Source: Ctenosaura bakeri (Eukaryota > Chordata > Lepidosauria > Squamata > Iguanidae). From it: DNA of 64,000 nt. The notes beneath the pieces are model-generated. The model did no database searches. It saw nothing but the letters and a program-made list of their open reading frames with translations, and had not been told where the DNA came from. The position numbers and the translations under genes were made by a program. Every line of letters begins with the position of its first letter. Position 1 is the first letter of the stretch. Below are positions 31,477 to 41,115 of the stretch, piece after piece. Location of the stretch: positions 62,001-126,000 of the forward strand of contig CAOLHI010003121.1 in NCBI GenBank assembly GCA_948474755.1. The letters run 5' to 3'.

Positions 31477-34047
31477 TCAAAACCGAGACTTTGTCTCGGA
31501 GGAGGACTTCTTCGACGAAGGCGGGCGCCGCCTAATCGTGCGTCTGGCCGATGAGCCGGAGGACGGTCTCGACTGTCCAGACTGGGCCGAACGCTGGAAC
31601 GACGAGGTGGAAGATCGTCGCCAGGATGGTCGGAAGGTGGAGGCCCTGCGGGTCTGCGTGGCCGGCTGCAGCCCGATCTTTTTTGCGGTCAGTCTCGCCT
31701 TGACGAGATTGTCCAAAGCTTCGTCTGTGGACGAATTGAATAGGCCTTCACCGTCGAAGGGGAGATCTTCAATCCTCCTTCTGGTGTCCTCCTGGATGTC
31801 GGCCGGTCGAAGCCAAGCATGGCGGCGAAGGCCGATGGATCCCGCCATGACCCGGGAGGCGATCTCCACTGCGTGCCGGGAGGAGGCCATCTGGTGCCGA
31901 GCGATGGAGATAGCCTCATTGAAGATCACGGAGGAGGCTTGGCGGATGTCCTCCGGTACCGCTTCCATCGCTGGTTGCAGGCGATCGAGCACTTTCTTCA
32001 GGTATGCCGCGAGGCAAGCCTGAGTGTTGGACAGCCTGATCTGCAAGGAGGCAGCTGAATAGAACCTCCTTGCGTAGGCGTCCAACTTCCTGCCCTCTTT
32101 GTCCGGCGGGGTGGTGTGTTGCCTGCCGGAGCCCTTCGTCTGCGCGGACTCGACGACCACAGAGTTCGGTGCAGGGTGATTAAATAGATAACCGGCGTTA
32201 TCCTTCTGCACCCGGTAGAGGTGTTCTAACCGCTGCGGTATCGGCTGAGCCGAGGCCGGTCTATCCCAGGCGGCCTTCACCAGTCTGGATACCCGGGGCA
32301 GGAGAGGCAGCGGGGCCGTGGAAGGTCGCTTCTCCTCGAAAACGGAGAAGGCTGGATCGTCATCCTCCGGCTCCGCATCGGCGATCTTAAGGCCGAGGGT
32401 AGTGGCCATGCGGAGCAGCATCGCAGAGAACTGGTGGACGTCCTCTGGAGCAGAATCTGGGATCGGGTCCCCGAATCCCAACGGAGGAGACTCCTGGGAG
32501 GCCGCCTCAGACACCTCAGACTCCGCACTCGAGTCGTACGACTCCGAGCTCGGTGAGTCCTCTCGCCGCTCGCTCTCCGGCTCCTTCGTAGTCGCCGCAG
32601 GTGTTGCCTTCCTAGGCTTCTCCGCAGCCGGGGCGGTGGTAGCAGCAGCGTCCCGCTTGGGATGGCTGACCACTGACTTCACCCTCTTGGTGGTGACCGG
32701 GGTAGTCTGGCAGGCTGACGTCGTCGTAGCCCGCTCAGTCACCACCGACTCCGTAGGGCGCGTCGCCGTTGCCGTGACCCTAGGAGGTGGCGATATCGCC
32801 CGATACCGTGGTGAAGGCTCCCTCGCCCTATGATATCGAGGGGAGGGAGAGCGGCTGAAGGAGCGGCGGTCCGACGGAGATCGGCTTCGGCGTCGACGGT
32901 ACCGAGCCTCGTCCCCTCTAGGCGAGCGCGATTCGCGCTGTCGACGAGGTGACCGGGACCTCCGGAAAGTCTCCCAGCGACTCGGGCCACGATGGTACCG
33001 ATCCCGGTACGATGGCGAATGCGACCGATAGGAGGCCGGGCGCTCTCTCCATTCAGATTCCCTCGCGTACCTGGCCACGTAGGACGCCGAGGTGTATCTG
33101 GAGGCAGACGAGCGAGGTTGTTCCTCTCTTGTCTCCCTCGGAGGCGGCGAGGCCACCGGACGCTCGGAAGAGCGGGACCGGCACCTGAAGGAGGTCGAAC
33201 GCCGCTTCGGAGAAGCAGAGGGCTCTCTCTGCTGCAGGTCGGCCGACCTGCGACGGCTAAGAGGGCGGTGGCGCTCCTCCACCAGGGTTGGAGGGTCTGC
33301 CACAGGCGAGTCCGGGCGCTGTTGGGGAACGTCCTCGATCTCATCCTCCGAGAGGTCGACGGACTCGCCTCGCCCTTTTGAAGGCTGCTGAGTAGGAGGA
33401 GGAGTAGGAGGTTGAGCGTCCCCAGCCGGGGAGCGCTTCTTTTCCTTCTTCTTCTTCTTCTTCTCCTTCTCCTTGCCCTTGCCTCCGTCCGGAGCAGGGC
33501 GCTTTTTTGCAGGCGTCTCCGTAAGGGGAGCCTCAGCCTTCCTCGCCGTCGAGGATCCTTTCGCTGACTTGGCAGCCGCCGACAGCTTCGGGATCCTCGG
33601 TAACGCCGAAATCGGCGTTTTCGCCGGTACCGAGCCCGATACCGACGAGGTGGACGGAACGGCAGCCGCCGATACCGTCGATGGCGTGGTCGTCTTCTTG
33701 TCGGCCATCTTGGAAGTGGAGGTCTCGTCTATCGCCCGCAGAGACTGTTCCCAACAATAAGATTTGAGTCTTGCGGAGCGGTTGCGAAGAGTTTGCGGAG
33801 TAAAATCCCTGCAAATTGGGCAAGTCCGGATGTTGTGGGACTCGCCCAAACAGAAGAGACACTCCTTATGGCCATCATTGAGGGCAACCTTGCGGCCGCA
33901 GGACACGCACTTCTTAAAGAGCGCGGACATAAGACGAAGAAACGCCAAACTCCGAAATCCAAAAAGACGAAAACCGAAGGGGGAGTCCGAAAGAGAGGTC
34001 AAAGACAGTCCGAAAGTCCGTAAAACCGTGAAAAAACAGCAAGCCAA
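31477..34047 (-). CDS. DIRS ORF1, gag-like protein with zinc-finger-like N-terminus
   Basis: 856 codons. The likely true start is Met40 (33,930), because the cysteine-rich region begins at once after it: C47-x2-C50-x9-H60-x2-C63-x2-C66-x4-H71-x4-C76-x2-C79, containing CLFCLGESH. This arrangement is typical of vertebrate DIRS ORF1 products. Next come a low-complexity Lys/Glu stretch and a long Arg/Ser-rich region full of SR and RS pairs, like splicing factors and nucleic-acid-binding gag proteins, then an alpha-helical C-terminal half (about 560-810) with conserved-looking gag-like text (AYARRFYSAASLQIRLSN). It ends at a TGA two bases before the pol frame listed above. It presumably packages the element RNA. 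Function is inferred from position and family. Confidence 0.85.
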   Translation of the reverse strand: MACCFFTVLRTFGLSLTSLSDSPFGFRLFGFRSLAFLRLMSALFKKCVSCGRKVALNDGHKECLFCLGESHNIRTCPICRDFTPQTLRNRSARLKSYCWEQSLRAIDETSTSKMADKKTTTPSTVSAAAVPSTSSVSGSVPAKTPISALPRIPKLSAAAKSAKGSSTARKAEAPLTETPAKKRPAPDGGKGKEKEKKKKKKEKKRSPAGDAQPPTPPPTQQPSKGRGESVDLSEDEIEDVPQQRPDSPVADPPTLVEERHRPLSRRRSADLQQREPSASPKRRSTSFRCRSRSSERPVASPPPRETREEQPRSSASRYTSASYVARYARESEWRERPASYRSHSPSYRDRYHRGPSRWETFRRSRSPRRQRESRSPRGDEARYRRRRSRSPSDRRSFSRSPSPRYHRAREPSPRYRAISPPPRVTATATRPTESVVTERATTTSACQTTPVTTKRVKSVVSHPKRDAAATTAPAAEKPRKATPAATTKEPESERREDSPSSESYDSSAESEVSEAASQESPPLGFGDPIPDSAPEDVHQFSAMLLRMATTLGLKIADAEPEDDDPAFSVFEEKRPSTAPLPLLPRVSRLVKAAWDRPASAQPIPQRLEHLYRVQKDNAGYLFNHPAPNSVVVESAQTKGSGRQHTTPPDKEGRKLDAYARRFYSAASLQIRLSNTQACLAAYLKKVLDRLQPAMEAVPEDIRQASSVIFNEAISIARHQMASSRHAVEIASRVMAGSIGLRRHAWLRPADIQEDTRRRIEDLPFDGEGLFNSSTDEALDNLVKARLTAKKIGLQPATQTRRASTFRPSWRRSSTSSFQRSAQSGQSRPSSGSSARRTIRRRPPSSKKSSSETKSRF

Positions 34048-34102
34048 GCACGACGTGAGAGGAACAAACTAAAGAACCTTCCGTACGCGGCGGCGGACGA
34101 GA

Positions 34103-34264
34103 AAGAACTGAGGAGAGACCGTTGCTCGGCGGGAGGAGTATGCGCAGTACCGGCGTGGGGGAGGGGTTCCCGCCAAGCGAACAAGCTCTAGAAGTTTCCG
34201 AACGCTACCGCGCAAGCGCTAAAGCTCCTAGTGTATGAAGGCACAGAGACCACGAAGAAGAACC
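34103..34264. repeat. DIRS terminal inverted repeat, right (5' end of element)
   Basis: The reverse complement of 28,200-28,365 with a few differences. In DIRS elements this end carries the promoter. No TATA box is obvious, but the region is GC-rich with several CpG. ORF1 begins about 60 bases inside it. Confidence 0.9.
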
Positions 34265-35741
34265 ATATTTTCTCTCTTTTTTTTCTTTTTTCTTTTTCCC
34301 CTTGTGCCTAATTTCAATGAATTTTCAGAATCTGCTTATCTGTTGTTCTACCAGGCTTCTGAAGTTTATCTGGGAAGTTTGGTGTAGACATGGTGATTTG
34401 TGCAAAAGGAACATACCTAGTCTCAGGTGGGGGAGACTATAAAACATAAGAAAAAGTGCAGAAGATGTGGTAGGTGAATGGTGAAAAGACAGAAAACACA
34501 AAGATGCTGGAACAACATGCTGGTCCCATCTTGGTTCTTCTGATGTCTCAGTGTCTTACCGCTGGAACTGATTTGGGATTTTAACGTTAAAGAAAATCCA
34601 AAAATCCTAGAGCTTGTGAAAATATTTTCTACACCTCCCAGAATCCCTGAGTGTGGTCACTAAGCAATCAGGGAATTGTAGTCTAAAAATAAATTTTTCA
34701 AGCTCTGTTCAAACTAGATGCTATTTCATGAGATTTTAAGAATTAATAACTGAGGTGTTATCATTTTTAAGTCATGTGTAATCCTTCCCAGGTTCCATTC
34801 GGGAGGAAGATGGCATACAAAGTAAATACATAAATGCATATATTTAAAAATCCCAGCACTTGGCAGTGGAAATGCTGTTTAAATTCACACAAAAGAAATA
34901 TGAATGTCCATGTGTCAGCTTTGATGGTTACTTGCCAGGGTTCATGAATTGCCTGGACTCATGAACTGAACTCCAGGGGCTCGCATCCTGGCCACTGCTT
35001 TCTTTTCTGAATCTTTCTGTTTTTCTCTCTCTTTCTCTCATGTGCAAAAACATCTGGCTTTGAATCCAGGGTAAGCCTGAGGCAAGACATGTCACTGTCG
35101 CCTATCTCTTTCTCTGTTTTCCTGTGCTGCGTACAGCTAGATGCGAACAATATTGTAAACATATTGTTTGGAGCTGCATCTCTATTTTGTAGGATCTGAC
35201 AAGTGAAGGATGTTTTACCCTTCTTATATCTGAGTAACGTCCTGCTCTTCAGCTTGACCTGTGCCATCTGACATGACAAAGAAAGATGGTGATCTGCTAC
35301 CTAGAAACTGATTCTCTAGGGCCTCATCTGTTTTTACATCTCTCTCCCCACTCACCTGTCTGTTCTACATGAAGCATGTATGGTAAGGACCCCTCTAGGT
35401 GAAATCCTCCAGCCCTCCTGATAATACTGTACTGTAAGTACAGTACATGAAATACTTACAGAGGCTTACTTGGGACCAACCATGTGTGCACTGCATAGTG
35501 CCTCCCTTCCCACAATTTGCTTTGCAAGCAATGCACATGTGAAAGCAGGTCCAAGTGAACCTTCCTAGGCAAGAAAAACTGATTTAAGAGTGGAACCCCC
35601 GTCAAATTAATTGAACTTATCCTTAATTTGGGAGCATCAAAAGAGTACGATAACAGAGTGTCAAAAGATGGGGGCTTTCTGTACCACATGTATCATCTCT
35701 TTCAAAATGAGCCTGCCTAGACACTAATGAGCTTATCGCTC
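34265..35741. other. Intergenic, no gene seen
   Basis: A T-rich run directly follows the DIRS element (34,266-34,302). At 34,630-34,715 the text ('acctcccagaatccctgagt', 'cagggaattgtagtct', 'ttcaagctctg') resembles a common MER5-type hAT fragment. Nothing else was recognised. Confidence 0.45.
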
Positions 35742-35829
35742 ATTTGGCTGGAACTTATCACACAACTTTGCTCCTCTTCTGTTTTCTCCTGGTGGAAGAA
35801 CATTTGGAAAGTGTTTCTTTTACAAATTT

Positions 35830-35888
<59 letters not shown>

Positions 35889-35988
35889 CTGTCAATGACC
35901 TCTTTTGTAAAAGAAACACTTTACAAATGGTCTCCCACCCAGAGAACGACAGAAGAAGAATGACTTCATGTGATAAGTCCCAGCCAAA
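35742..35988. repeat. Inverted repeat flanking a (TC)n(AC)n microsatellite
   Basis: The left arm (35,742-35,826) and the right arm (35,904-35,988) are about 85 bases each and about 80% complementary ('aaagtgtttcttttacaaa' pairs with 'tttgtaaaagaaacacttt'; 'tttggctggaacttatcaca' pairs with 'tgtgataagtcccagccaaa'). The loop holds CT repeats (35,830-35,854) followed by AC repeats (35,855-35,884). It looks like a foldback MITE whose centre became a microsatellite. Its family was not recognised. Confidence 0.75.
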
Positions 35989-36799
35989 GATGCTATTATC
36001 CTTCTGTAACTGCAGTTTACCTGCCTTGTGTAATAACGTTCTAAGGTTATCTGGATTGACCACAGCTAACATGGCTGAATTCAGCATAGAGGAGTCCAAG
36101 CTGCCTGGAGTCAAAGAAGCACTAAAGAGAAAAACCCAAAGAAACTAAAACTTGGGCAAGGTGCCCACAACTTGAGGAAATCAGCCCTTGCTCAACCAGG
36201 ATGCCACCCTTCTCCTTTTTTCCCCCCAAGTAAATCTCATCAAGCACAGCTTGCTGGTGTTTTCATGTGTCTTCAGGTCAAAAGACCAGCCCAGAGATCC
36301 TCAGACTTCAGTTAAAGCATACGTTTGCAATGGAGGAAGAAAAAGTCCTCATGACAGTGGCAATGAGGTAGTGAATAGTGCACAGAGAGGGAGAGAGATA
36401 ATACAGGGCTGGGTGAGTGCAGCAGCAGCAAGATGTTGGTGGCTAATCTGCAGAATCAACAGTTAGGACCAAGAGTTTTTCATCTACCTTTTCCCCTCAC
36501 CCTCTGACTCACTTCAGCTCTGCAAAGAAACCTCCTCCCTAGATATAACAAGGCTAGGGCAAATACAGTGCAGCATCAGGGACTGCAGGTCCCTGCCAAG
36601 TTCAGAAGTGAAACTGGGGCAGCCCAGGAGCAATTGGGTCAATACTGCTCAATTTCATGGGAACAACAGAGCTGAAACTTTTAAGGAATATTGGAAAAAC
36701 CAAGAAGCAATGCAACTACGTAGAGAAGGGAGAATGGGGAGAGAAATAATAACTGCAGAAATGGAAACAGGAGAATCCACAAATATCAGCTATGTGTTG

Positions 36800-37925
36800 T
36801 GTCATTTCAGTGCATCAGAGAACAGGAGGACGTCCTGGATAGAACACAGGGAAAACTGTACATACAAAACCAATAGGCAGAAACTGATAAAGAAAAGGAA
36901 GAGGCCTGTAACAGTGAGGAAACACACTGGAGAAACACATTATCAGGAACAAAGCGTACAGAAGAGATTCAGAACCTCTCCAACTAAGCAGTCATTTTCT
37001 GCATCTTCAGGCGGATAACAGCAGTAAATATGCTCAAACAGGAAACCACCACAAGAGACGCTGCATGCCAAGAAAGGATTCAAGGCAACCACCAACCACA
37101 ACGAGAAGAAAAGAAACGTTCTGGGGTTAGGGCTCCTTGCTCAGGAGTATAGACACACCTGTATACTAGCCTGCAAAGAACTGGGCTATGTACTGTCTTC
37201 CTGCTGCACAGATCCAGGATGTCACGGACAACTTGGCAAAACTCACCAAGAACACAGATTAGTGCCCTTTCTCCTTATTCATGGAGGTACCAACATCATG
37301 ACCAAGAACACCTTTGAACAGATCACCTCTGACTATGAAGCTTTGTGTGGGAAGCTGAGGCATAGGTGGTATTCCCATAGGTTCTGCCACTGAAATACAG
37401 AAGACTACACAAAGACAGAAAAATACTAAAAGTGAATGACTGGCTATGTAGATGGTATAGACAGGAGAGGTTTGACTTCTGGCACTACAGTCTTCATGTT
37501 TTAGACAGAGAACTGAGAAGAACAACAAGGAGGAAAGTTTGAAGGAGTTGGGCATGTTCAGCTTGGTGAAGAGAAGACTGAGTGCTGACATGATTGCACT
37601 TTTCAGATATGTCATGGGCTGCCACAGAGAGGTCTTTTCTCTGCTTCCTCAGAGGATAGGACCAGGTCTAATCTCTTCAAGTTACAGGAGGGTAGATTAC
37701 AATGGACCTTTAGAAAAAAACTTCCAGAGAGGAAGAGTGGATCAGCAATTGAATTAATTGCCTAGAAATGTGGTGAGGTCTCCTTCTCTGGATGGTTTCA
37801 AAAAGAGTCTAGACAGCTACTTGCTAGCAATACTTTAGCTGGGGATCCTGCACGGAGTAGGGACCTGGGCTCGATGGCCCATGAGTACCCTTCCAACTCT
37901 ATTATTATATGACTCTATTATTTTG
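36800..37925 (+). mobile_element. CR1 LINE, internally deleted, ORF1 fragment plus 3' end
   Basis: At 37,255-37,365 a frame reads LVPFLLIHGGTNIMTKNTF and continues with EQITSDYEALCGKLR. This resembles the GDSL/SGNH-esterase-like part of CR1 ORF1, including the His-x-Gly-Thr-Asn block. Upstream, 36,800-37,018 has a basic open stretch compatible with ORF1. From 37,530 the text jumps to the CR1 3' region ('gttgggcatgttcagcttgg', 'gaagagaagactgagtgctg') and runs to the typical end 'cccttccaactctattatta' before 'tatgactctatta'. Almost all of ORF2 is missing. CR1 copies are normally truncated at the 5' end, so a copy with ORF1 and the 3' end but no ORF2 points to an internal deletion. Confidence 0.7.
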
Positions 37926-38400
37926 ATTCGAATTATTTCCTTGAAAGGGCATGTAGACTGTAACAAGACTCTGAACTGAGTAGTAATGACTAATATTTAG
38001 TTGAAGGCACAGCGGGAAATAATCTATTACAATTAATTTTGGGCTTGTCTGCATCAAGCTGCTTCAACTGCTCTTCAGACTCCCATGGAGAACAATGTAG
38101 TCTCATTGGAGAGAGAAGAAGCCTCATCATTCTATGCAGGAAGAGTGCGGGATGGACATCTTGCTTCAATGGTGGTATGCCTCCCATGCTGATACTATGA
38201 TTGCCCCACGTGATCTGCCAATGAATGTAGTGAGTGTGAGGCAGTGTGGATGCTGATATTCTCTACCCCATCCCATCACATACAGCCTTAATAATGTGCA
38301 TTTGTAGTCAGTGAAGCACTAAAACTATTGTTAATGGTATTCTTTCCCGTGCTTTAGTGACTTCAAGAATCTAACTAGATCAGCTATAAAACAGTCTTCT

Positions 38401-38522
38401 CAAACTGATGCCTTTGAAATGTGTTGGACTAGAGTGACTTCCATCTTTAATGTCCCTGTTGGATATGTATGGTAGGATTTGTTGTGAAGGACATCTGGAG
38501 GGTGCCCAGGTAGAGAAAATTG
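38401..38522. mobile_element. Decayed palindromic hAT-type MITE
   Basis: 'gatgcctttgaaatgtgttg' and 'gactagagtgacttccatc' on the left are complementary to 'gaaggacatctggagggtgc' and its neighbourhood on the right. The words match a very common sauropsid element whose consensus contains 'acatctggagggc'. Strongly diverged, and the target duplication is not readable. Confidence 0.45.
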
Positions 38523-39109
38523 TGCTAAAACAAATCTATTTGAAGTATCAGTTATTAAAAGTGACATTATTGGAGACTATCCAATTATGAACAGAGATGG
38601 AGGACCTCCCGTAAAGCAAGAAATGGGAATGTCCAGTCCATGGGCCATGTTTCATTTGATAGACTTTCTGATCTGGCCTGCACATTTCTTCTTGTATTAT
38701 CTCAGGCAGTGTCTAGAGATAAGATGTAAGAACCCAGCAAGCTGTTGCACAGAACAGAACTATGTTTTGCGACTTGGGAACTCTGTTGTGTTGAGATTAA
38801 GCACACACACATATAGTTGAACTGAATATTTTATGAGGAAATGTCTAAAAGGTAAGAATTACTTCTGATCTTACCTCCATTAGTTTGCCTTGTGTCCAGA
38901 GTCCCACCTGCTCTTGGAATACATTCCCATAAGATCTTTCCCAAATTGGAATTTTGATCCTGGCTCCAAAATGTGTTCCTATCTCTGCTGTAAAGAATGG
39001 CTATCTTAAAAGAAGAAATCAAATGCTGGCGGTGTGTGTGTGCGGAAAAACCAGTGCTCTATTTGTAAAAACATTATTTATATAATATAATATTACATAT
39101 ATTCTTGTT

Positions 39110-40204
39110 CCTTTTATTATTCAAGATGATGGTCTCCCATTGTTCAAGATAATCCAGTCCATATCTGCTCAGCTTCGTGATGCTTCCTGGCTCTGTCAGA
39201 ATTCTACTTCTGACTGCTTACAGAATCATGGAAAACTGCAAAATGCTTCCAAAGGTTCTAACGTGTTTCATGTCTGGTACTCTGCCATGCCATAGTTGAA
39301 ATGGTGTTTGTGTGGTGCCTTTCGTTGGCAATCTATTCTGGAGATACGTTGCAGTCATAAACGCAACACCTCAAAATTTACTGGGAAAATGAGCATCTGC
39401 CAACACGCAATTTGTCATCTCCAGGAGAGATCTCAGTTTTCTTTTAGCAATTCCATTCTGCTCAGGAGTGTAAGGAACATTCCCCCTGTGCAAAATGCCA
39501 TGCTCTTCCAGGAAAGCTTGTGTGAGATGTGAAGTGTATTCATCAGTGCCATCTGTCTGGATAGCTTTAGGTGTTATCTCAAACTTGGTTCTCACCATGG
39601 CAACATACTTTTGTAGCATGTCTTGGGCTTGACTCTTCTCTTTCAGAAGATAAGTAACACAGTACCTTGAAAAATCATCCACAAAAATTAAAGCATCTCT
39701 GTTTCTGCCAAGTGAAGATACATTAAATGGACCACACAAATCACTGTGTAGGAAATCCAGTTCCTTAGTAGTTCTCTTTTCAGTCCTTGGCTAAAATGAG
39801 GGTCTGGCTGACTTTTGTTCAACACAAGTTATGCACCTAGTAGTGTTCTCATTGTATTGTTGATTCACCTTGATTCCTGTGGCCAAGTTCTGGTTCTGTA
39901 GTTCAAGAACTGTCTTTGGATCACAATGACCAAGATGTCTGTGCCATAGGTCAAGGTTGCTCTCATTCATCTGTGTTTTGGCAATATTAGCTGGTTGAGC
40001 TGAAAGATGTAACTCATAGACACCATTATTCTCAAATGTTTCGGCAAAAAGGACATTATGTTTGGTAGCTGTGCATTTTCCTTGCTTGAAAAGTATTTCA
40101 AATCCTTTCTTATCTAAAGCAGACACACTGAGCATGTTGCAGTGTAATTCAGGAATAAACAAGACACCATGTGCTACGTTCTGGATAACATTGTCATTAG
40201 GCAA
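39110..40204 (-). pseudogene. Ty1/copia pol fragment: GAG-pre-integrase and integrase
   Basis: Read on the minus strand, 40,204-39,794 encodes the region before integrase with HNMLSVSALDKKGF-like text and the HHCC zinc finger (LWHRHLGH ... CITCVEQK). After one in-frame TAG (39,791-39,793) the same frame continues into the integrase core: DLCGPFNV, Asp in FVDDFSRY, Asp in IQTDGTDEY and Glu in YTPEQNG, then TAG-broken DAHFPSKF, YLQNRLPTKGT and FGSILQF. The order is that of copia pol. Protease and RT are absent. The upstream side is cut at 40,205 by a retroposon tail. Few stops suggest moderate age. Confidence 0.85.
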
Positions 40205-40205
40205 T

Positions 40206-40800
40206 AGGCAGTTTATTTTTATTTTTTTATTTTTTTGGATTCTCTATTTTTATTGATTGTTAAAACAAAAGGAAAAGAAAAAAGAAGAGAAAAACTTCAA
40301 ACAAAGAATATCTCCGTAAACAACTGTAAGGCAAACCCCCCCCAATTTTGCATACAACGATAATAGAAAGAAAACAAATAAGAAAAAAATGAATAACAAA
40401 ATCTTAACTTACAACATAATTTCCATAGACTAAAATATACATACATATCTAATAATCTTCGCTTATTGACACTTCTTATTTCATAGTCAGTTATATCTTA
40501 GCTAGCATTTACCAACAAAGTTTAACATTTATTTACCTCTACCTCAACTAGATGTGTTAAAGCTACGTCAAAAGGATTCTTATCTCTCAAAGTTTCAAAA
40601 TCCATTTTTTTGTATATTTTTCGATGAGTGATCATAGCTTTTATCCTATTTATACCTATACCTCTGTCTAGTCAGATAATAATTTCTTTTAAAGTATAAG
40701 TCTGTCACATCGTGACTTTTCTCTTCTACCATATAAAGAAATTCTAAACTTTTATCTTATTCATTTAACCCAATTATGGTTGCTTTCCCACAACTGGACT
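40206..40800 (-). mobile_element. Retroposon 3' part with A-rich tail, inserted in copia
   Basis: On the minus strand this AT-rich stretch ends in 'aatccaaaaaaataaaaaaa' and 'taaaaataaa' exactly where the copia frame stops, which is the mark of a target-primed insertion. The body resembles the AT-rich L1 3' regions in this window, but no ORF2 motif was identified. Its upstream limit is not clear. Confidence 0.45.
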
Positions 40801-40965
40801 CATCATTTTGGAATGGTTTGGTGTAAAGGGGCAGGGTAGACGACAGGACTCAGGAGCAGCTACAGCAGTCATACACAGCCAGGGAGGATACAGAAAGAGA
40901 AAATGGCATGTTGGGTGACTCTAAACTGTGTTCCCATCCAAAGAGTTGAAGATCCTTGCCAACAG

Positions 40966-41115
40966 TCCTCTTGGGTTGAAAAGACTGCTGGGGAGTTCCA
41001 GGTTGATGATTTGATCCGGAATGAATATGTCACCTCTATCACAGAGACCTGGTTGGATTGCTCTCTCTGGTCTTTGCCCACTGGGGTTTCTTTGCAGCAG
41101 CAGTCAAGGCCTTGA
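40966..41115 (+). pseudogene. Conserved exon-like segment upstream of the MROH-type gene
   Basis: An open stretch after an acceptor-like 'ccttgccaacag' reads WVEKTAGEFQVDDLI. Its inverted partner at about 56,290-56,440 reads WVENAAREFQVDDLI and stays open longer (ETFLDQFLVALPTGVI). Both copies keep the frame, as expected of a former coding exon of the same gene as 41,730-49,281, and they lie in the same order relative to the next exon. No convincing donor was found, and I did not recognise the segment within the family. Confidence 0.45.

Larger units (their letters stand above)
28177..34263 (-). mobile_element. DIRS-type tyrosine-recombinase retrotransposon, apparently complete
   Basis: A 6,087-base, strongly GC-rich block in AT-rich surroundings, transcribed from right to left. 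It has inverted terminal repeats (about 28,200-28,365 against 34,103-34,264, only a few differences), a 23-base extension unique to the left end, and an internal complementary region at 28,416-28,512. Three long open frames follow in the order gag-like, RT-RNase H-MT-like, tyrosine recombinase. This is the DIRS architecture: a circular intermediate is made through the complementary region and is integrated by the recombinase, without an integrase. All three frames are open and the repeats are nearly identical, so insertion is probably recent. On the plus strand both element ends read AAC, consistent with the shared junction triplet of DIRS circles. Confidence 0.93.

Noticed and set aside
32318..33381. 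Several 80-200 residue frames on both strands within DIRS ORF1
   Set aside because: They are shadows of the Arg/Ser-rich region, with no domain or start context.
35855..35884. Regular AC repeats as a CRISPR-like or regulatory array
   Set aside because: This is simple dinucleotide microsatellite DNA with no spacers.
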